Shown here: one piece after another, positions 1 through 10,532 of the stretch
Layout of the letters: every line of letters starts with the position of its first letter
How positions within the stretch are numbered: position 1 is the first letter of the stretch
Source of the DNA: Monodelphis domestica
Taxonomy: Eukaryota; Chordata; Mammalia; Didelphimorphia; Didelphidae
Length of the DNA stretch: 64,000 nt
Direction: 5' to 3'
NCBI RefSeq assembly: GCF_027887165.1
Contig: NC_077228.1
Location: 212,525,635 to 212,589,634 of the forward strand
The notes under the pieces: generated by a model
Databases searched by the model: none
Seen by the model: the letters and a program-made list of their open reading frames with translations, nothing else
Told to the model about the DNA's origin: nothing
Program-made: the position numbers and the translations under genes

Positions 1-345
1 TCCTGGAGGCATTCTGTCTGGAGGAGGCATGAGGGATGGTGGCAGCAAGCTGGGCTGCCAAATCTCTTCCTAACAGGGTGACAATGAGGACAATAGCCCT
101 CTGAATGAAGAAGCAAGGCATCCAGGGACTATGATGTCCAATTGGGCTGCATTAGGAGCAGACAGTGCCTGCAAGAGAGAGAGAGAGGGAAGAAGCCAGA
201 GCAAGAAAACTAGGACAGCTGTGAAACCAAGGAAGCAGCAAAAGTAGAGAATATACAGGACTTGTAGAGATAATGGCTGTTGGGCACGGTTATAGAAGGG
301 TGATAATCAAAAAGCACTAAAAAAAAAACAAACAAACAAAAAAAA
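1..345. other. LLGL2: Unassigned intronic sequence
   Basis: LLGL2 intron 2. No gene or repeat that I can name; a short GA run lies near 177-190. Confidence 0.5.
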
Positions 346-535
346 CAAACCCTTACTTAGAATCAGTATTATGTATTGGTCCCAAGGCAGAAGAGTAGTA
401 AGGGCTAGGTAATGAGGGTTAAGTGGCTTGCCCAAAGTCACTCAACTAGGAAGGGTCTGAGGTCAAATTTGAACCCAGGACCTCTCATCTCTAGGCCTGG
501 CTCTCAATCCACTGAGCTACTCAGCTGCCTCCTCA
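346..535 (-). repeat. CORE-SINE (MAR1/WSINE1 type)
   Basis: A complete minus-orientation copy, from the tail complement (AACCCTTACTTAGAATCAG) to the tRNA-like head complement (CACTGAGCTACTCAGCTGCC). The A-rich run before it is on the wrong side to be this copy's poly(A), as expected for a minus copy. Confidence 0.85.
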
Positions 536-599
536 GAATGCATTTCTTAAAAAAAATTCTTACCTTCTATTTTAGAATCAATGTTTTTCATGATAATAC

Positions 600-735
600 A
601 TATATAACCCAGATCAAATTGCTTATCATCACTAGGAGGGGAGAGGGAAGGAGACAGTTTGGATGTTATAACTTGAGAAAACATGTGGACAATTACTACA
701 TGTAATTGGGTAAATAAAATATATTTTAAAAAAAA
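600..735 (+). repeat. L1 3' end fragment
   Basis: It carries the L1 3' UTR signature of this window: CCAGATCAAATTGCTTATC, a G/A-rich block, then ACATGTAATTGGGTAAAT and an A-rich end. Confidence 0.65.
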
Positions 736-951
736 TACAAAACCAAATGTGGTCACAAAGAGTCAGATACAACAGAAATAATTGAACAATTCCAAAAGAA
801 TGACTCCCCCTAAGCAGAGTGAATAGGAAAATGTGGGAAAAGATCTAGAAAATGAAGGTAGAAAGTCACCAAGGGGGACAGATTTCAGTGCTATGATCAG
901 CTCTATATGTGATTTCTCAGTGTCAGGTTTGTAAAGGAAAAAAAGATTAGA

Positions 952-1090
952 ATTAGAATAGTTCATGCTTGTTATTAAGTCATTTTTTAGGCACCTCCAA
1001 CTCTTTGTGATCTCCATTTGGGGTTTTCTTAGCAAAGAGATATTGGAGTACTATTCTATTTCCTTTTACAGATTTAAAAACAGAGGCCAA
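952..1090 (-). repeat. RTE-tailed SINE fragment, left duplicate
   Basis: It is the complement of the RTE-tail SINE (CTCTTTGTGATCTCCATTTG and following). Its first 76 bases recur at 1,701-1,777, including non-SINE flank. Confidence 0.7.
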
Positions 1091-1700
1091 TAGGACTATG
1101 ACAGAACTTCTGTCTAAAACCATCCCTTTATATAGAGTCTGTATTCTAGACTGAGTTATTGATCTGAGCTTTTCAAGAATTGTTTCTATCATGCTGGCTA
1201 AATGAAGCTGTTAAGTTCTAGTTCGGGATATAGCTTCTCTAGATTTCCCCCAGATGAAATCAAATGTATGGCATACTCTGAGAATTTAATACATACTGGT
1301 TGGCTGACTGTTGACTAATAAAAGCAAGGTATTATTGGTGCCTATATGCATTTGGGAAATATAAATTATTAATGCACAGAAAAATAATTTTTCAAAAAAA
1401 AATTATAACATGGATTTACAATGAGCTCACTCAGCCTAGATATCAAATGCAAGATACACTGATGAAAGACCAAGAGGTCCCACCAATGGAAGGTCAAACA
1501 CTAGCCTTCCTAACTTGTTCTTTTGTTTTCAGGGTATTTCAGTTCATGGCTGAATAGAAATAATATAAAATGTTGAATAAGATTTTAAAAGTTAAAGGAG
1601 CATATTCAATCACATTATATTCACCCCAAAATAAAAATTATCTGAAAAATATTTCACTTAAATTTTTTTTCTACTTTTGTACATGCTTTATAAAATACAC

Positions 1701-1777
1701 ATTAGAATAGTTCATGCTTGTTATTAAGTCATTTTTTAAGTCACCTCCAACTCTTTGTGATCTCCATTTGGGGTTTT
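1701..1777 (-). repeat. RTE-tailed SINE fragment, right duplicate
   Basis: Near-identical to 952-1,027 and ends abruptly at GGGGTTTT. See the finding on the duplication. Confidence 0.75.
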
Positions 1778-1814
1778 ATCTGAAATTATGTATTTTAAAA
1801 GAAATTATGTATGT

Positions 1815-2520
1815 GATGAAATCAGCAAAACATGGAGAGATCTACGAGGAATGATCCAGAGTGGAGTAAGCAGAGCCAAAAAGATATCCAATAATTACAA
1901 CAATGTGAAGAGCAGTAAGCCCTAAAGAGAAATGACAGGACACCCTTAGTCGACTCCTCCATGGAGGGGAAAGGTCCAGGTGTTATAGACTGCATAGGTT
2001 TTTAGATTCCTTTAATCAACTGATCATCTTGGTTTTTTTCCCCCTTATTTTTTTTAAACCCATACCTTTTGTCTTAGAATCAATACTGTGTATTGACTCT
2101 TAAGGTAGAAGAGTGGTAAGGGCTAGGCAATGGGGGTTAAGTGACTTGCCCAGGGCCACATAGCTGGGAAGTGTCTGAGGCCAGATTTGAACCCAGGGCT
2201 TCCCATCTCTAGGCCTAGCTCTCAATCCACTGAGCTGCCCCCTATTTTTCTTTTTATCTTAAAAAAAAAATACTATTTGTTATGTTATAAACTTCTCTAT
2301 TAGCAGCAATGCAATGTTCCAGGACAATTCTGAGGGATTTATGTAAAAGAACACTATCCACTTCCAGAGAAAGAACTGTTGGAGTAGGAATGCAGAAGAA
2401 AATGCATGATTTATCACTTATTTATATGGGTATGTAATTTAGGGTTTTGGTTTTAAAAGATTATTATAAAAATGAATAATATGGAAATTTAGACATCCAT
2501 AAAAACTTATTAAAAATAAA
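1815..2520 (+). repeat. L1 3' end split by a SINE
   Basis: L1 3' sequence runs from GATGAAATCAGCAAAACATG to about 2,040. It resumes after the inserted CORE-SINE near 2,300 (CAGGACAATTCTGAGGGATT, CACTATCCACTTCCAGAGA) and ends A-rich. Confidence 0.75.
2055..2245 (-). repeat. CORE-SINE inserted in L1
   Basis: A full minus copy with well-preserved tail, CORE and head, nested in the L1 3' end. It is therefore younger than that L1. Confidence 0.9.
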
Positions 2521-2523
2521 AGT

Positions 2524-2615
2524 TTGCTGTGGCACCTAGGTGGCTCAACCTAGAGATGGGAGGTCCCAGGGTCAAATGTGGTTTCAGACACTTCCTAGCT
2601 GTGCAACCCTGAACT
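2524..2615 (+). repeat. CORE-SINE, 5' part only
   Basis: Head and CORE (GGCACCTAGGTGGCTCAACC, CTTCCTAGCTGTGCAACCC); it breaks off before the tail. Confidence 0.7.
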
Positions 2616-2639
2616 ACATGTAAACAAACCTTAACAACA

Positions 2640-3336
2640 TGACTACATCACACTTTGGGGTAAGGTTAAGGTTTGGCTGAATCCCTCCACTATGCGTACT
2701 AGACCCAGTCAGAAAGAGGATGGAGAGGGAGACAAAGGTGTCACCAGGATTCCAGAGGAATGGGAAAGGTTGAGACCCCAGGATATTGTCCTGGTATGAT
2801 GGAAAGAACGCTGGCTGTAGAGAAAGCACAATTAGATTGGAATCTAACTCCCTCATAACTTTAAATTCTATTTTAAGTCACTTATAAGTGAGGGGAGAGT
2901 GGCAGTTTATATAGCACTACTATGCTAAAGTTTGTCAAATAATTACCATTTTTAAGCATCTATATACCGTTTCCTGTATGAAATCAAAAGTATAAGACCC
3001 TAGGAAATAATATCTTGGGGGGACAAATGTCATGAAGAGTCATTCAAGTATCACTAAGGACCTGGGACAGAAGCACAGGGGTCAAGGGCTTTAGGGAGAG
3101 CAAGTTCCATAGCCTATCCTTTTTGTGTCACTCCCTCTATGGCTCAAGGTCCCTGCCTATTGGACCCCAGGGCTAGCCTACAAATTTAACACAAGCCAGT
3201 GAAGGAGTGGGCCAGATATCTGAGCCGCTTCATTCAGCCTGGCTCTCTCACTGCTCCAACACAATTTCAGATCTCAGGTATCCAGCCTGGCTACAACTAG
3301 GATGGATACAGTTGCCTGCAGGTATCCAGCCTGGGA
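2640..3336. other. LLGL2: Unassigned intronic sequence with a short direct repeat
   Basis: No gene seen. CAGGTATCCAGCCTGG occurs at 3,275 and again at 3,319, just left of the foldback element. Confidence 0.5.
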
Positions 3337-3746
3337 TGACATTACTGTCTGATTACAGCCGTGGTTCGGTCCTCTGATTTCTTAACTCCCAATTAAAGCA
3401 TCCATTGTTCTCTCTTTCCTCTGCCTTCCCTGAAGGTTACCTGTGCCAAGTCGCAGGACAGGAGTCATTCTCAGCTGCCAGGAGAAGTTAATGTTGCCTG
3501 CTCTCAGCGGAAGTGGCTATTTCATGAAAAATGACCAGCTGACTGGGGGAAGTAGGAGATGGCATACTGAAGATAGGATGAACTCAAGAGTACAGTGCTC
3601 CAATTTCATAGCCAGAAAGGGCTCCCCATCCTGCGCCTTGGCACAGGTAACCTTCAGGGGAGGCAGAGGGGAGAACAATGGACTCTTTTAATAGGGAGTT
3701 AGGAAACCAGAGATCCATAGCAGAAGCCAGGCTGACAATGTCACCC
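3337..3746. repeat. Long inverted repeat (foldback), arms about 120 bases
   Basis: The left arm (3,337-3,460) and the complement of the right arm (3,626-3,746) align throughout. In the core, GAAGGTTACCTGTGCCAAG is identical and the flanks carry scattered differences. About 165 bases separate the arms. It could be an old non-autonomous DNA transposon or an inverted duplication; I do not recognise the family. An open frame across it is not convincing as a gene. Confidence 0.75.
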
Positions 3747-4371
3747 CTTTCTAGAGAAGGTGTTATTTCAGTCTCCTCTTCAGGCTACCACAGCCCCTAG
3801 AATCCATTTCAGTTTACCAGGAACCACAGATGTCCCCATCCTGTTAAAATGGCTCTACTTCCAAACCTGCACCCATGCCTTTGAGGGGACGGGGAATAGG
3901 AAAGAGCCTGTGCCTTACCTCGGAGGGGATGAGATCTGGAGCTAGACAAGGGTCCCTGTTCTGGACTCATCACTTATATGCTAGCCGTGTGACCATAGGA
4001 CAGTTATTTTCTGCACCTAAGATTTCTCATTTATAAGACAAAAGATTACCTAATAAAAAAACCTTAAGATAAGGCAATATCAGTAATAATAATTATGACA
4101 TTTATATAGGGTCTTATATAGACAGGTTATTGCAGTTGATCCTTGCAAAAATGTCATGAATTAAATGCTATTATTATCTCCATTAAAAAACAAAACAAAA
4201 AAAAACATCCAAAACCATACTTTCTGAACTAGTAACAATTCTAGGACTGAAGGGCAAGGGCTAGGCAGTTGGGGATGACTTAACCAGGATCACATAACTA
4301 ACAAGTGCCTGAGGCCAGATCTGAACCCAGGTCCTTCTGACTATTCACGGAGCCACCTAGCTCTCCCCATT
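3747..4371. repeat. Unique sequence, a MIR-like copy and a CORE-SINE copy
   Basis: Positions 3,747-3,945 hold nothing I can name. A plus MIR-like SINE spans about 3,950-4,075 (CTAGCCGTGTGACCATAGG). A diverged minus CORE-SINE spans about 4,200-4,370. Confidence 0.55.
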
Positions 4372-4530
4372 TATCTCTATTTTACAGATGAAGAAACTGA
4401 GGCAGCCAGCTTAGGTGACTCTTTTCACTGACTCATTATCTCCATTTTAACAGATGAGGAAACTGAGGCAGCCAGCTTAGGAGACTGCCCAGAGTCAAAC
4501 AGATAGGAAGTATCTGAGGCTTCCAGAGTC
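4372..4530 (-). repeat. Tandemly duplicated MIR-type fragment
   Basis: The block with GAAACTGAGGCAGCCAGCTT occurs twice, at about 4,372-4,431 and 4,437-4,495, with the spacer CTTTTCACTGACTCATT between. Only the second copy continues into the rest of the SINE. Confidence 0.7.
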
Positions 4531-5414
4531 CAAGTCCAACACTATCCTTTTGGGGCACAAAGATGCCTCTGCAGAGTGGGGAAGGGTTTTAAAGGGTAGA
4601 AGTGTTTGTACTTTGTTCTAGGAGGTACTGGGGAATTAAGGAAGTTTCTGAGCACGGGAGGGTGTGGCCAATCCTATGAATTTCAGATCGTTGATTTGCC
4701 AGCCTTGGAGGAGATCCGGGTGGAGAGGAGGCTGGAGGCAGGCAGACCAATTAATCTATCCTCAGTGCCAATGCTCACAATACCTCCCAGGGTGTGTGCT
4801 CTGTAAGGATGACGTACTGTATAAAATATGAGTAGCTATTGCTATTATGATCTGAGAGCTTCTTTTCAAAGGTTGGAAGGGAATAGCAAGCAGGAGACTG
4901 AAACTCTGCCCGGGGGCCTGGCCTCCTGGGGATGAGCCTGGTTTGGAGAGCCCAGCTTGGTCCTGGGTGTGGTCAGATCGGGTTCCAAGCTGGCTGCAAT
5001 TCCTCCTTTCTCCTGTTGGCTCCTCCCACTCAGGGGGTAAGACAGGCCCCTCAAGAAGAAACTGACTAAGAAACTAATACAGAAACTGAGGCCCCTGTTA
5101 GCCCAGACAGGCCCATTTTGTTCAGGGTTCTTTGCCCCAAAGCCAAAGAAACACAAAAACAGCCACCACCGGCACAGGAATGGAGCAGGTCCCTTCTCTG
5201 GCAACTCAGGGCTGTATGCTGAGCTGATTCACCTGTCATCTTATCAGCCCCAGCCAGTCCAGACATGTTTTCGAGTTTCACCAAGGGAGCTAGGGAGGCG
5301 TATAGGAGAGAGAATTCAGGGAGGCAGTTTTTCTGACTTTAGGGGGTGACCCAAAACAAATTCCTCTCCGATATTCACTGCTTGCCCCCTCACCCCAACT
5401 TCTCTTCATCTTAA
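4531..5414. other. LLGL2: Repeat-free intronic stretch
   Basis: I see no interspersed repeat in about 880 bases, which is rare in this intron. It includes CACCTGTCATCTTATCAGC (an E-box and a GATA site) near 5,230. No supportable coding frame is present. A regulatory element is possible. Confidence 0.45.
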
Positions 5415-6105
5415 AACTTTACCTTCTTTCTTAGAATGAATATCCAGTTTGTCAAGTTAACACCTACTTGGCAATATGGCTTTTCTATATTTACATTTTT
5501 AAATCCTTCACCTGTCTTTGAATCAATATTAAGGAGACTGAAACACAGTTCTTTTCTAAAGTTTGGACTTTTAAAAAAAATAACAAACTCTTTCTTAGAC
5601 TCAATATCCAGTTTGTCAAGTTAACACCCACTTGGCAACATTGACTTTTCTTTCTTTCTTTCTTTTTTAAAACCCTTACCTTTCATCTTGGAATCAATAC
5701 TATGTGTTGATTCCAAGGCAGAAGAGTGGTAAGGGCTAGGCAATGTGACTTGCCCAGGGTCACATAGCTGGGAAGTGTCTGAGGCCAGATTTGAACCCAG
5801 GACCTCCCATCTCTGGGCCTGGCTCCAAATCCACTGAGCCACCCAGCTGCCCCCTTGACTTTTCTATATATACATATTTTTAAACCTTCTGACTGAATCA
5901 ATATTAAGGATCCTGAAACACAGGCTTTTCTATAGTTTGGGCTAAAAAAAAAAACTTTCTTTCTTAGACTCAACATCCAGTTTACCAAGTTAACACCTAT
6001 TTGGCAACATGTAACTTTTTAAAAATTGATTTTTATAAACTCTTACCTTCTGTCTTAGAATCAATACTAAGGAGTCTGAAATGCAGGACTTCTCTAAAGT
6101 TTTGT
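5415..6105. repeat. Three tandem copies of a ~150-base unit, middle copy split by a SINE
   Basis: The copies start near 5,418, 5,585 and 5,955. Each carries TTTCTTAGA, a CAATATCCAGTTTGTCAAGT-like block, TTAACACC, and then AATATTAAGGA with CTGAAACACAG. The middle copy is interrupted by the SINE at 5,652-5,854. I do not recognise the unit. Confidence 0.8.
5652..5854 (-). repeat. CORE-SINE with clear target-site duplication
   Basis: A full minus copy flanked by TTGACTTTTCT at 5,641-5,651 and 5,855-5,865. A (TTTC)n run belongs to its A-tail end. Confidence 0.93.
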
Positions 6106-6122
6106 TTGTTTGTTTGTTTTTT

Positions 6123-6293
6123 AAACCCTTACTTGGTATTTTAGAATCAATACTAAGAATCAGACCCAAGGCAGAAGAATGGTAAGGGCTAGACAATTAG
6201 GATTAAGTGACTTATCTAGGGTCACACAGCTAGGAAGTGTCTGAGGGCCAGGACCTTCTATCTTTATCCTCTGAGCCACTTAGCTATCCCTCC
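6123..6293 (-). repeat. CORE-SINE
   Basis: A minus copy with a short internal loss after CTGAGGGCCAGGACC; tail and head are present. Confidence 0.85.
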
Positions 6294-6322
6294 TCACTTT
6301 ATTTTATTTTATTTTTTATAAG

Positions 6323-6516
6323 AAACCCTTACCTTCCATCTTAGAATCAATACTGTGTATTGGTTCCAAGGCAGAAGAGTGGTAAGGGCTAGGCAATGGT
6401 AGTTAAGTGACTTGCCCAGGGTACACAGCTGGGAAGTGTCTGAGGCCAAATTTGAACCCAGGCCTGCCTGGCTCTAGGCCTGGCTCTCCATTTGCTGAGC
6501 CACCCAGGTGCCTCCT
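6323..6516 (-). repeat. CORE-SINE
   Basis: A full-length minus copy with a well-preserved tail complement (TAGAATCAATACTGTGTATT). Confidence 0.9.
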
Positions 6517-6790
6517 CTAATGGCTTTTAAAAGTCTTCAAAACCTGGCCCCTTCCTACCTCTTTATTCTCTTACCCTTTATTCCCTCTTCCATAAGATTC
6601 CCTATTCATCGCCCAAGACATTCCCTTTTCAGTATTGTGTATTCCCTGGTTTTCCTCCATGCCTGGAAAACTCTCTTCACCTCTGCCTTCTTTCAAGTCC
6701 CAAGTCACATTCCACCTTCTGTGAGAGCCTTTTCCAACCTTCCTTAATGCTGAGCATATCATATATGCTCAATAAATGTTTGTTGAATCA
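6517..6790 (+). repeat. L2 LINE 3' end
   Basis: Ancient L2 features: CCTGGCCCCTTCCTACCTCT, CATGCCTGGAAAACTCTCTT, TTTTCCAACCTTCCTTAATG, ending in CTCAATAAATGTTTGTTGAA. Confidence 0.8.
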
Positions 6791-6899
6791 GAGGGTAAGA
6801 AAATGGTCCATCATAACACAGAATTAAGAGGCAGAATTTGAATCCAAATCTTCCCAACACTCACTGCACCAAACAATGTTTTAATTTATCAGTCTAATC

Positions 6900-7072
6900 C
6901 TGGGGCAGCTGGGTAGTAAAGTGGATAGAACCTGGTGCCTGGAGTCAGAGGCATTTAGCCTCTGCATGCCTCAGTTTCCACATCTGTAAAAAGATACGAA
7001 CACCACCTACCTCCCAGGGTTGTGAGGACCAAATGAGATAATAAATGTAAAGCATTAAGCATAGTGCTTGGT
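6900..7072 (+). repeat. MIR-type SINE
   Basis: A tRNA-like head (GGGGCAGCTGGGTAGTAAAG), then a 3' end with CTCCCAGGGTTGTGAGGACC and AAGCATTAAGCATAGTGCTT typical of MIR relatives. Confidence 0.75.
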
Positions 7073-7330
7073 AAATCTAGGTGGCTTGGTGGAGAGAGTA
7101 ATAAGCCTGGAGTCAGAAAGACACAGCTTCATGAGTTAAAATCTAGCCTCTGACACTCACTAGCTGTGTGACTCTGGGCAAGTCCTGTCTCCCTGTCTGC
7201 CTCAGTTTCCTCATCTATAAAATTAGCTGGAGGAAGAAATGGCAAAGGACTCCAGGATCTTTGCTGAGAAAACCCCAAATGGGATCATTGATGAGCTGGA
7301 CAGGACTAAAAAACAACTCAACAAAAGCCC
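7073..7330 (+). repeat. RTE-tailed SINE
   Basis: Full length: head, CORE (CTAGCTGTGTGACTCTGGGC), GAGGAAGAAATGGCAAAGGA, CAAATGGGATCATTGATGAG, and an end AAAACAACTCAACAAAA. Confidence 0.85.
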
Positions 7331-7956
7331 TCAAGGAGTTTGATAGGAGAAGACACAAAAGGGGTGTCACAAAAGGTGGGGGTGAAATGGGGGCAGGGGA
7401 GCAAAGGATAAGGGGAAGGAGATATATAGGTGGGGGCTAAGTCTGATACATAAATATATTATAACAATGATGATGCAAAGCACAATAGGGTGAAATGCCC
7501 AATGTATTTAAAAGGGAAATGGCCCATCAAGGTCAGAAAGGGTTCCTCTTCATTGGAGGACTTTTAAGCAAAAGCTGAGTGACCCCTTGGAGAGGGCAAG
7601 GCAAAGAGCCACAGGGGTACCTGCAAGCTTCTGTGATCTATGAACTACATGATGCAATGTAGGTCACAAGAAGTACTACCAGAACACCAAAGAATCAAGT
7701 GATAAACTTTGTACAACCCAGTAGAATTGCTTGTCAGCTCTAGGAGGGGGAGGGAAAGAAAATGAAGCCTGTGAACACAGAAAAATATTTAAACTTTTTA
7801 AAAATCAAAACTTAAAAAAAAAAAACCCTAAAATAAATACTTATTGAAATTTAGAAGAAAAAAAAAGAATACCACAGAAACAATGCTATGGGAATTTCAG
7901 AATTGGGTTTTTTTCCTTTAAGTAAAAGTCAAAGGCAGTCAATAAACATTTACTTA
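7331..7956 (+). repeat. Unassigned sequence, then an L1 3' end fragment
   Basis: Positions 7,331-7,634 are unassigned. Positions 7,635-7,860 match the L1 3' UTR (CCCAGTAGAATTGCTTGTC, then GAGGGGGAGGGAAAGAAAAT) and end in an A-rich tract. Confidence 0.6.
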
Positions 7957-8166
7957 TCATTATTATTATTATTATTATTATTTATACCCTTACTGTCTTA
8001 AAATCAATATTAAACATCAGTCCCAAGGCAGAAGAGTAGTAAGGGCTAGACAATTGGATGACTTACTAAGTCACACAGCTAGGAAGTGTCTTGAGGCCAC
8101 ATTTGAACCCAGGACCTCTCATCTCTAGGCCTGGCTCTCTATCCACTGAGCTGCCTGGCTGACCCC
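7957..8166 (-). repeat. (ATT)n microsatellite and CORE-SINE
   Basis: The ATT run at 7,957-7,982 grew at the tail end of a minus CORE-SINE (7,984-8,166). Confidence 0.85.
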
Positions 8167-8788
8167 CCAACAAACATTTATTAAAGTATCTATCATGGAT
8201 GAACTATGTGCCAGGTATTATGCTGAATGCTAGGGTCAGGAAGAACTGCCAAATCCAATCCCTGCCCTTGGAGGAGCTCACCACTTAATAATTAATCTAA
8301 TAATGGGGGACCGGAGACAGAGCAGTCCGTAGCTGGGTTACGTCTCTGCCAAGAGCAATCCCCAGGGCCTCTGGAGAGAAAAGAAAGGTCCTTTACCACA
8401 CCTGGCTGCTTCCAAGAGCATCCCACCTCAGTCCCCAAAGAGGCTGGCGATGGGAACCTCCCTAGCTGCAGAAACCACCCGGCTCCCAGAGCTCAGCCAG
8501 CAGGTCTGTTCTGGGTGCTTGCTCGGGGCTAGATTGTCCCATTCTTTTACCAAGCCCGTTGGACTGGTTTTTGTGTTTGGTTTCTCTTCTATTTTCTGGG
8601 AGATGGGTTAGAGCTTCTTACCAAGGCAATTAAGTTCCCGGTCACACACTGTACAATCCGCCAGTAAATGTTCATTAAATTCCTACTTACTAAATTCCAA
8701 GACAAGAGTCCCTGTCCTCAAGGAGCTTTCTATCTGATCCAAAGCAAGCTCTCCTTAGCATCAGGCAGGACCCACCCTTCCTGCAGTC
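8167..8788. other. LLGL2: Old repeat ends and unique sequence
   Basis: Two stretches (8,172-8,290 and 8,650-8,745) carry the old mammalian signature around TATGTGCCAGGTATTATGCT and CCTCAAGGAGCTTTCTAT. The centre (8,300-8,620) is unassigned and somewhat GC-rich, with no coding frame I trust. Confidence 0.5.
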
Positions 8789-8827
<39 letters not shown>

Positions 8828-9077
8828 CCTTATCTTCCCTCTTAGAATCAATACTGTGTATTGGTTCCAAGGCAGAAGAGCGTTATGGCCACATTTGAAC
8901 CCAGGATCTAGCCACCCCCTTTTTTATTTTTTAAACCCCTTACTTTGGAAGTATTCCAAGGGAAAAGAGTGGTCAATGCTAGGCAATGGGAGTTAAATGA
9001 TTCTGCCCAGGTTTGAACCCAGGTCGTCCGGACTCTAGACCTGATACTCTATCCACTGAGGCACCAGGCTGCCCCAT
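8789..9077 (-). repeat. (ATT)n and two partial CORE-SINEs
   Basis: An ATT microsatellite (8,789-8,825) is followed by two minus CORE-SINE pieces, about 8,826-8,925 and 8,931-9,077. The first lacks its middle. Confidence 0.75.
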
Positions 9078-9154
9078 CTTCCTGGCGGGTTTGCTGCAGT
9101 GATGAAGGAGGATCCTGTTCGCTCAATAAAACTATCCTCTTCATCTCCAGCGGC

Positions 9155-9370
9155 ACTTGAGTGTTGCATTGAATTAAAGTGCCCAGCCTGGCATCAGGAA
9201 AAGTCTGAATTCAAATCCAGCCTCTTACTAGCTCTGTGATTTTGGGCAAGTCACTTCTGACTGTGTGTTTCAGTTTCCTCATCTATCAAATTAGCTGGAG
9301 GAAATTGGCAAATCACTCTGCCAAGAAAACCCCCCAAAGAATGAGACAAGACTGAAACTACTAAACTAGA
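9155..9370 (+). repeat. RTE-tailed SINE
   Basis: CORE (CTAGCTCTGTGATTTTGGGC) and RTE-like end (CCAAAGAATGAGACAAGACT); moderately diverged. Confidence 0.75.
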
Positions 9371-9479
9371 AACTCCCTGCAAGGAAGAGGAGGGGAGCTT
9401 GAGGGTAAAGGCCTATAGGCAATAGACAGGGCTTTACTAGTGCAAGAGGCCCCAGAGATCATTTAGTCCAGAGGCTGCC

Positions 9480-9960
9480 CTATTAATAAACACTCATTAA
9501 GTATCTACAATACGCCAGGTACTGTGCTAACTATACCCCACCCTCCAGGATACAAGCCATTTGCCAAAGTGAAATGGGGATTATTTGATTGAGCACTGAC
9601 ACATTTAACATGTGAACTCATTTGGAAATTTGTTATTACATGTAATTGCCAAAAAAAAATTTTTTTAAATAATGCTACCATGAACTTACATGGAAATTTG
9701 TTATGAAATGTAATTGGTAAAAAAGAAAAACAATGCTATGACATAAAGTGTTAACTTATTTCCATAGTATTCATTTTTTTAAAAGTCTATCACATTTGAT
9801 GGTTAGTTTGGGAATTCCTGATGCTGCCCAACTCCTCTGTTTTATGGATCAGTCCATAATGTCCTCCATTAGGTAAAGCTACCTAACTGAAGTCACAGGT
9901 AGGAGAAACAGTTAATATTTTAATCTGGATCTCCAAATCTTTCTATTACACTATATGGTA
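9480..9960. repeat. Old repeat plus the source of a local duplication
   Basis: 9,480-9,540 carries the CATTAAGTATCTACAATACG-type signature. Positions 9,545-9,615 recur at 10,066-10,135. The remainder (9,620-9,960) is AT-rich and unassigned. Confidence 0.55.
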
Positions 9961-9969
9961 CCTCTCCAG

Positions 9970-10405
9970 GATAAACAGGTTGTTCTTGTTCAGTTGTGTC
10001 CGACTGTGACCCCATTTGAGGTTTTCTTGGCAAAGATACCCCCTAGGATACAGGTGTATCCCCCTAGGACACAAGTCACTTACCAAAGTGAAATGGGGAC
10101 TACTTGACTGTGTTCTGACACATTTAACATGAAAAAATGTTAGGTATCTTTGCCAAGAAAAGCCCCAAAATGGAGTCACAAAGAGTTGGCTGGGACTGAA
10201 ACTAAATAATAAAAAATAGTCACAATGCTGGAGTGGTTTGCCATTTCCTTCTTCAATTCATTTTACAGATGAGGAAACGGAGGTAAACAGGGTTAAGTGA
10301 CTTTCCCAGGGTTAAACAGCTAGTGTCTGAGGCAGATTTTGAATTCAGGTCCTCCTTACTTCAGGCCTGGCACTCTACCCACTGTGCCACCTAGCTGCCC
10401 AAGGA
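9970..10405 (-). repeat. RTE-tailed SINE broken by an inverted duplication
   Basis: The minus SINE starts at 9,980 (GTTCAGTTGTGTCCGACTG) and resumes at about 10,232 (CTGGAGTGGTTTGCCATTT). Between lie a copy of 9,545-9,615 and a plus-oriented copy of the SINE end (GGTATCTTTGCCAAGAAAAG). Confidence 0.8.
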
Positions 10406-10532
10406 CAAACAGGTACAGGAGGACTTTGTCTAAGTTTAGAATTGTGCTTTCCTCCACTGGTGTCTCACTTACTGAAAAGTTAAGATATCATCTCATGATG
10501 TCATTGCTCCTCTTTAAAAAAAAAAAAAAAAA

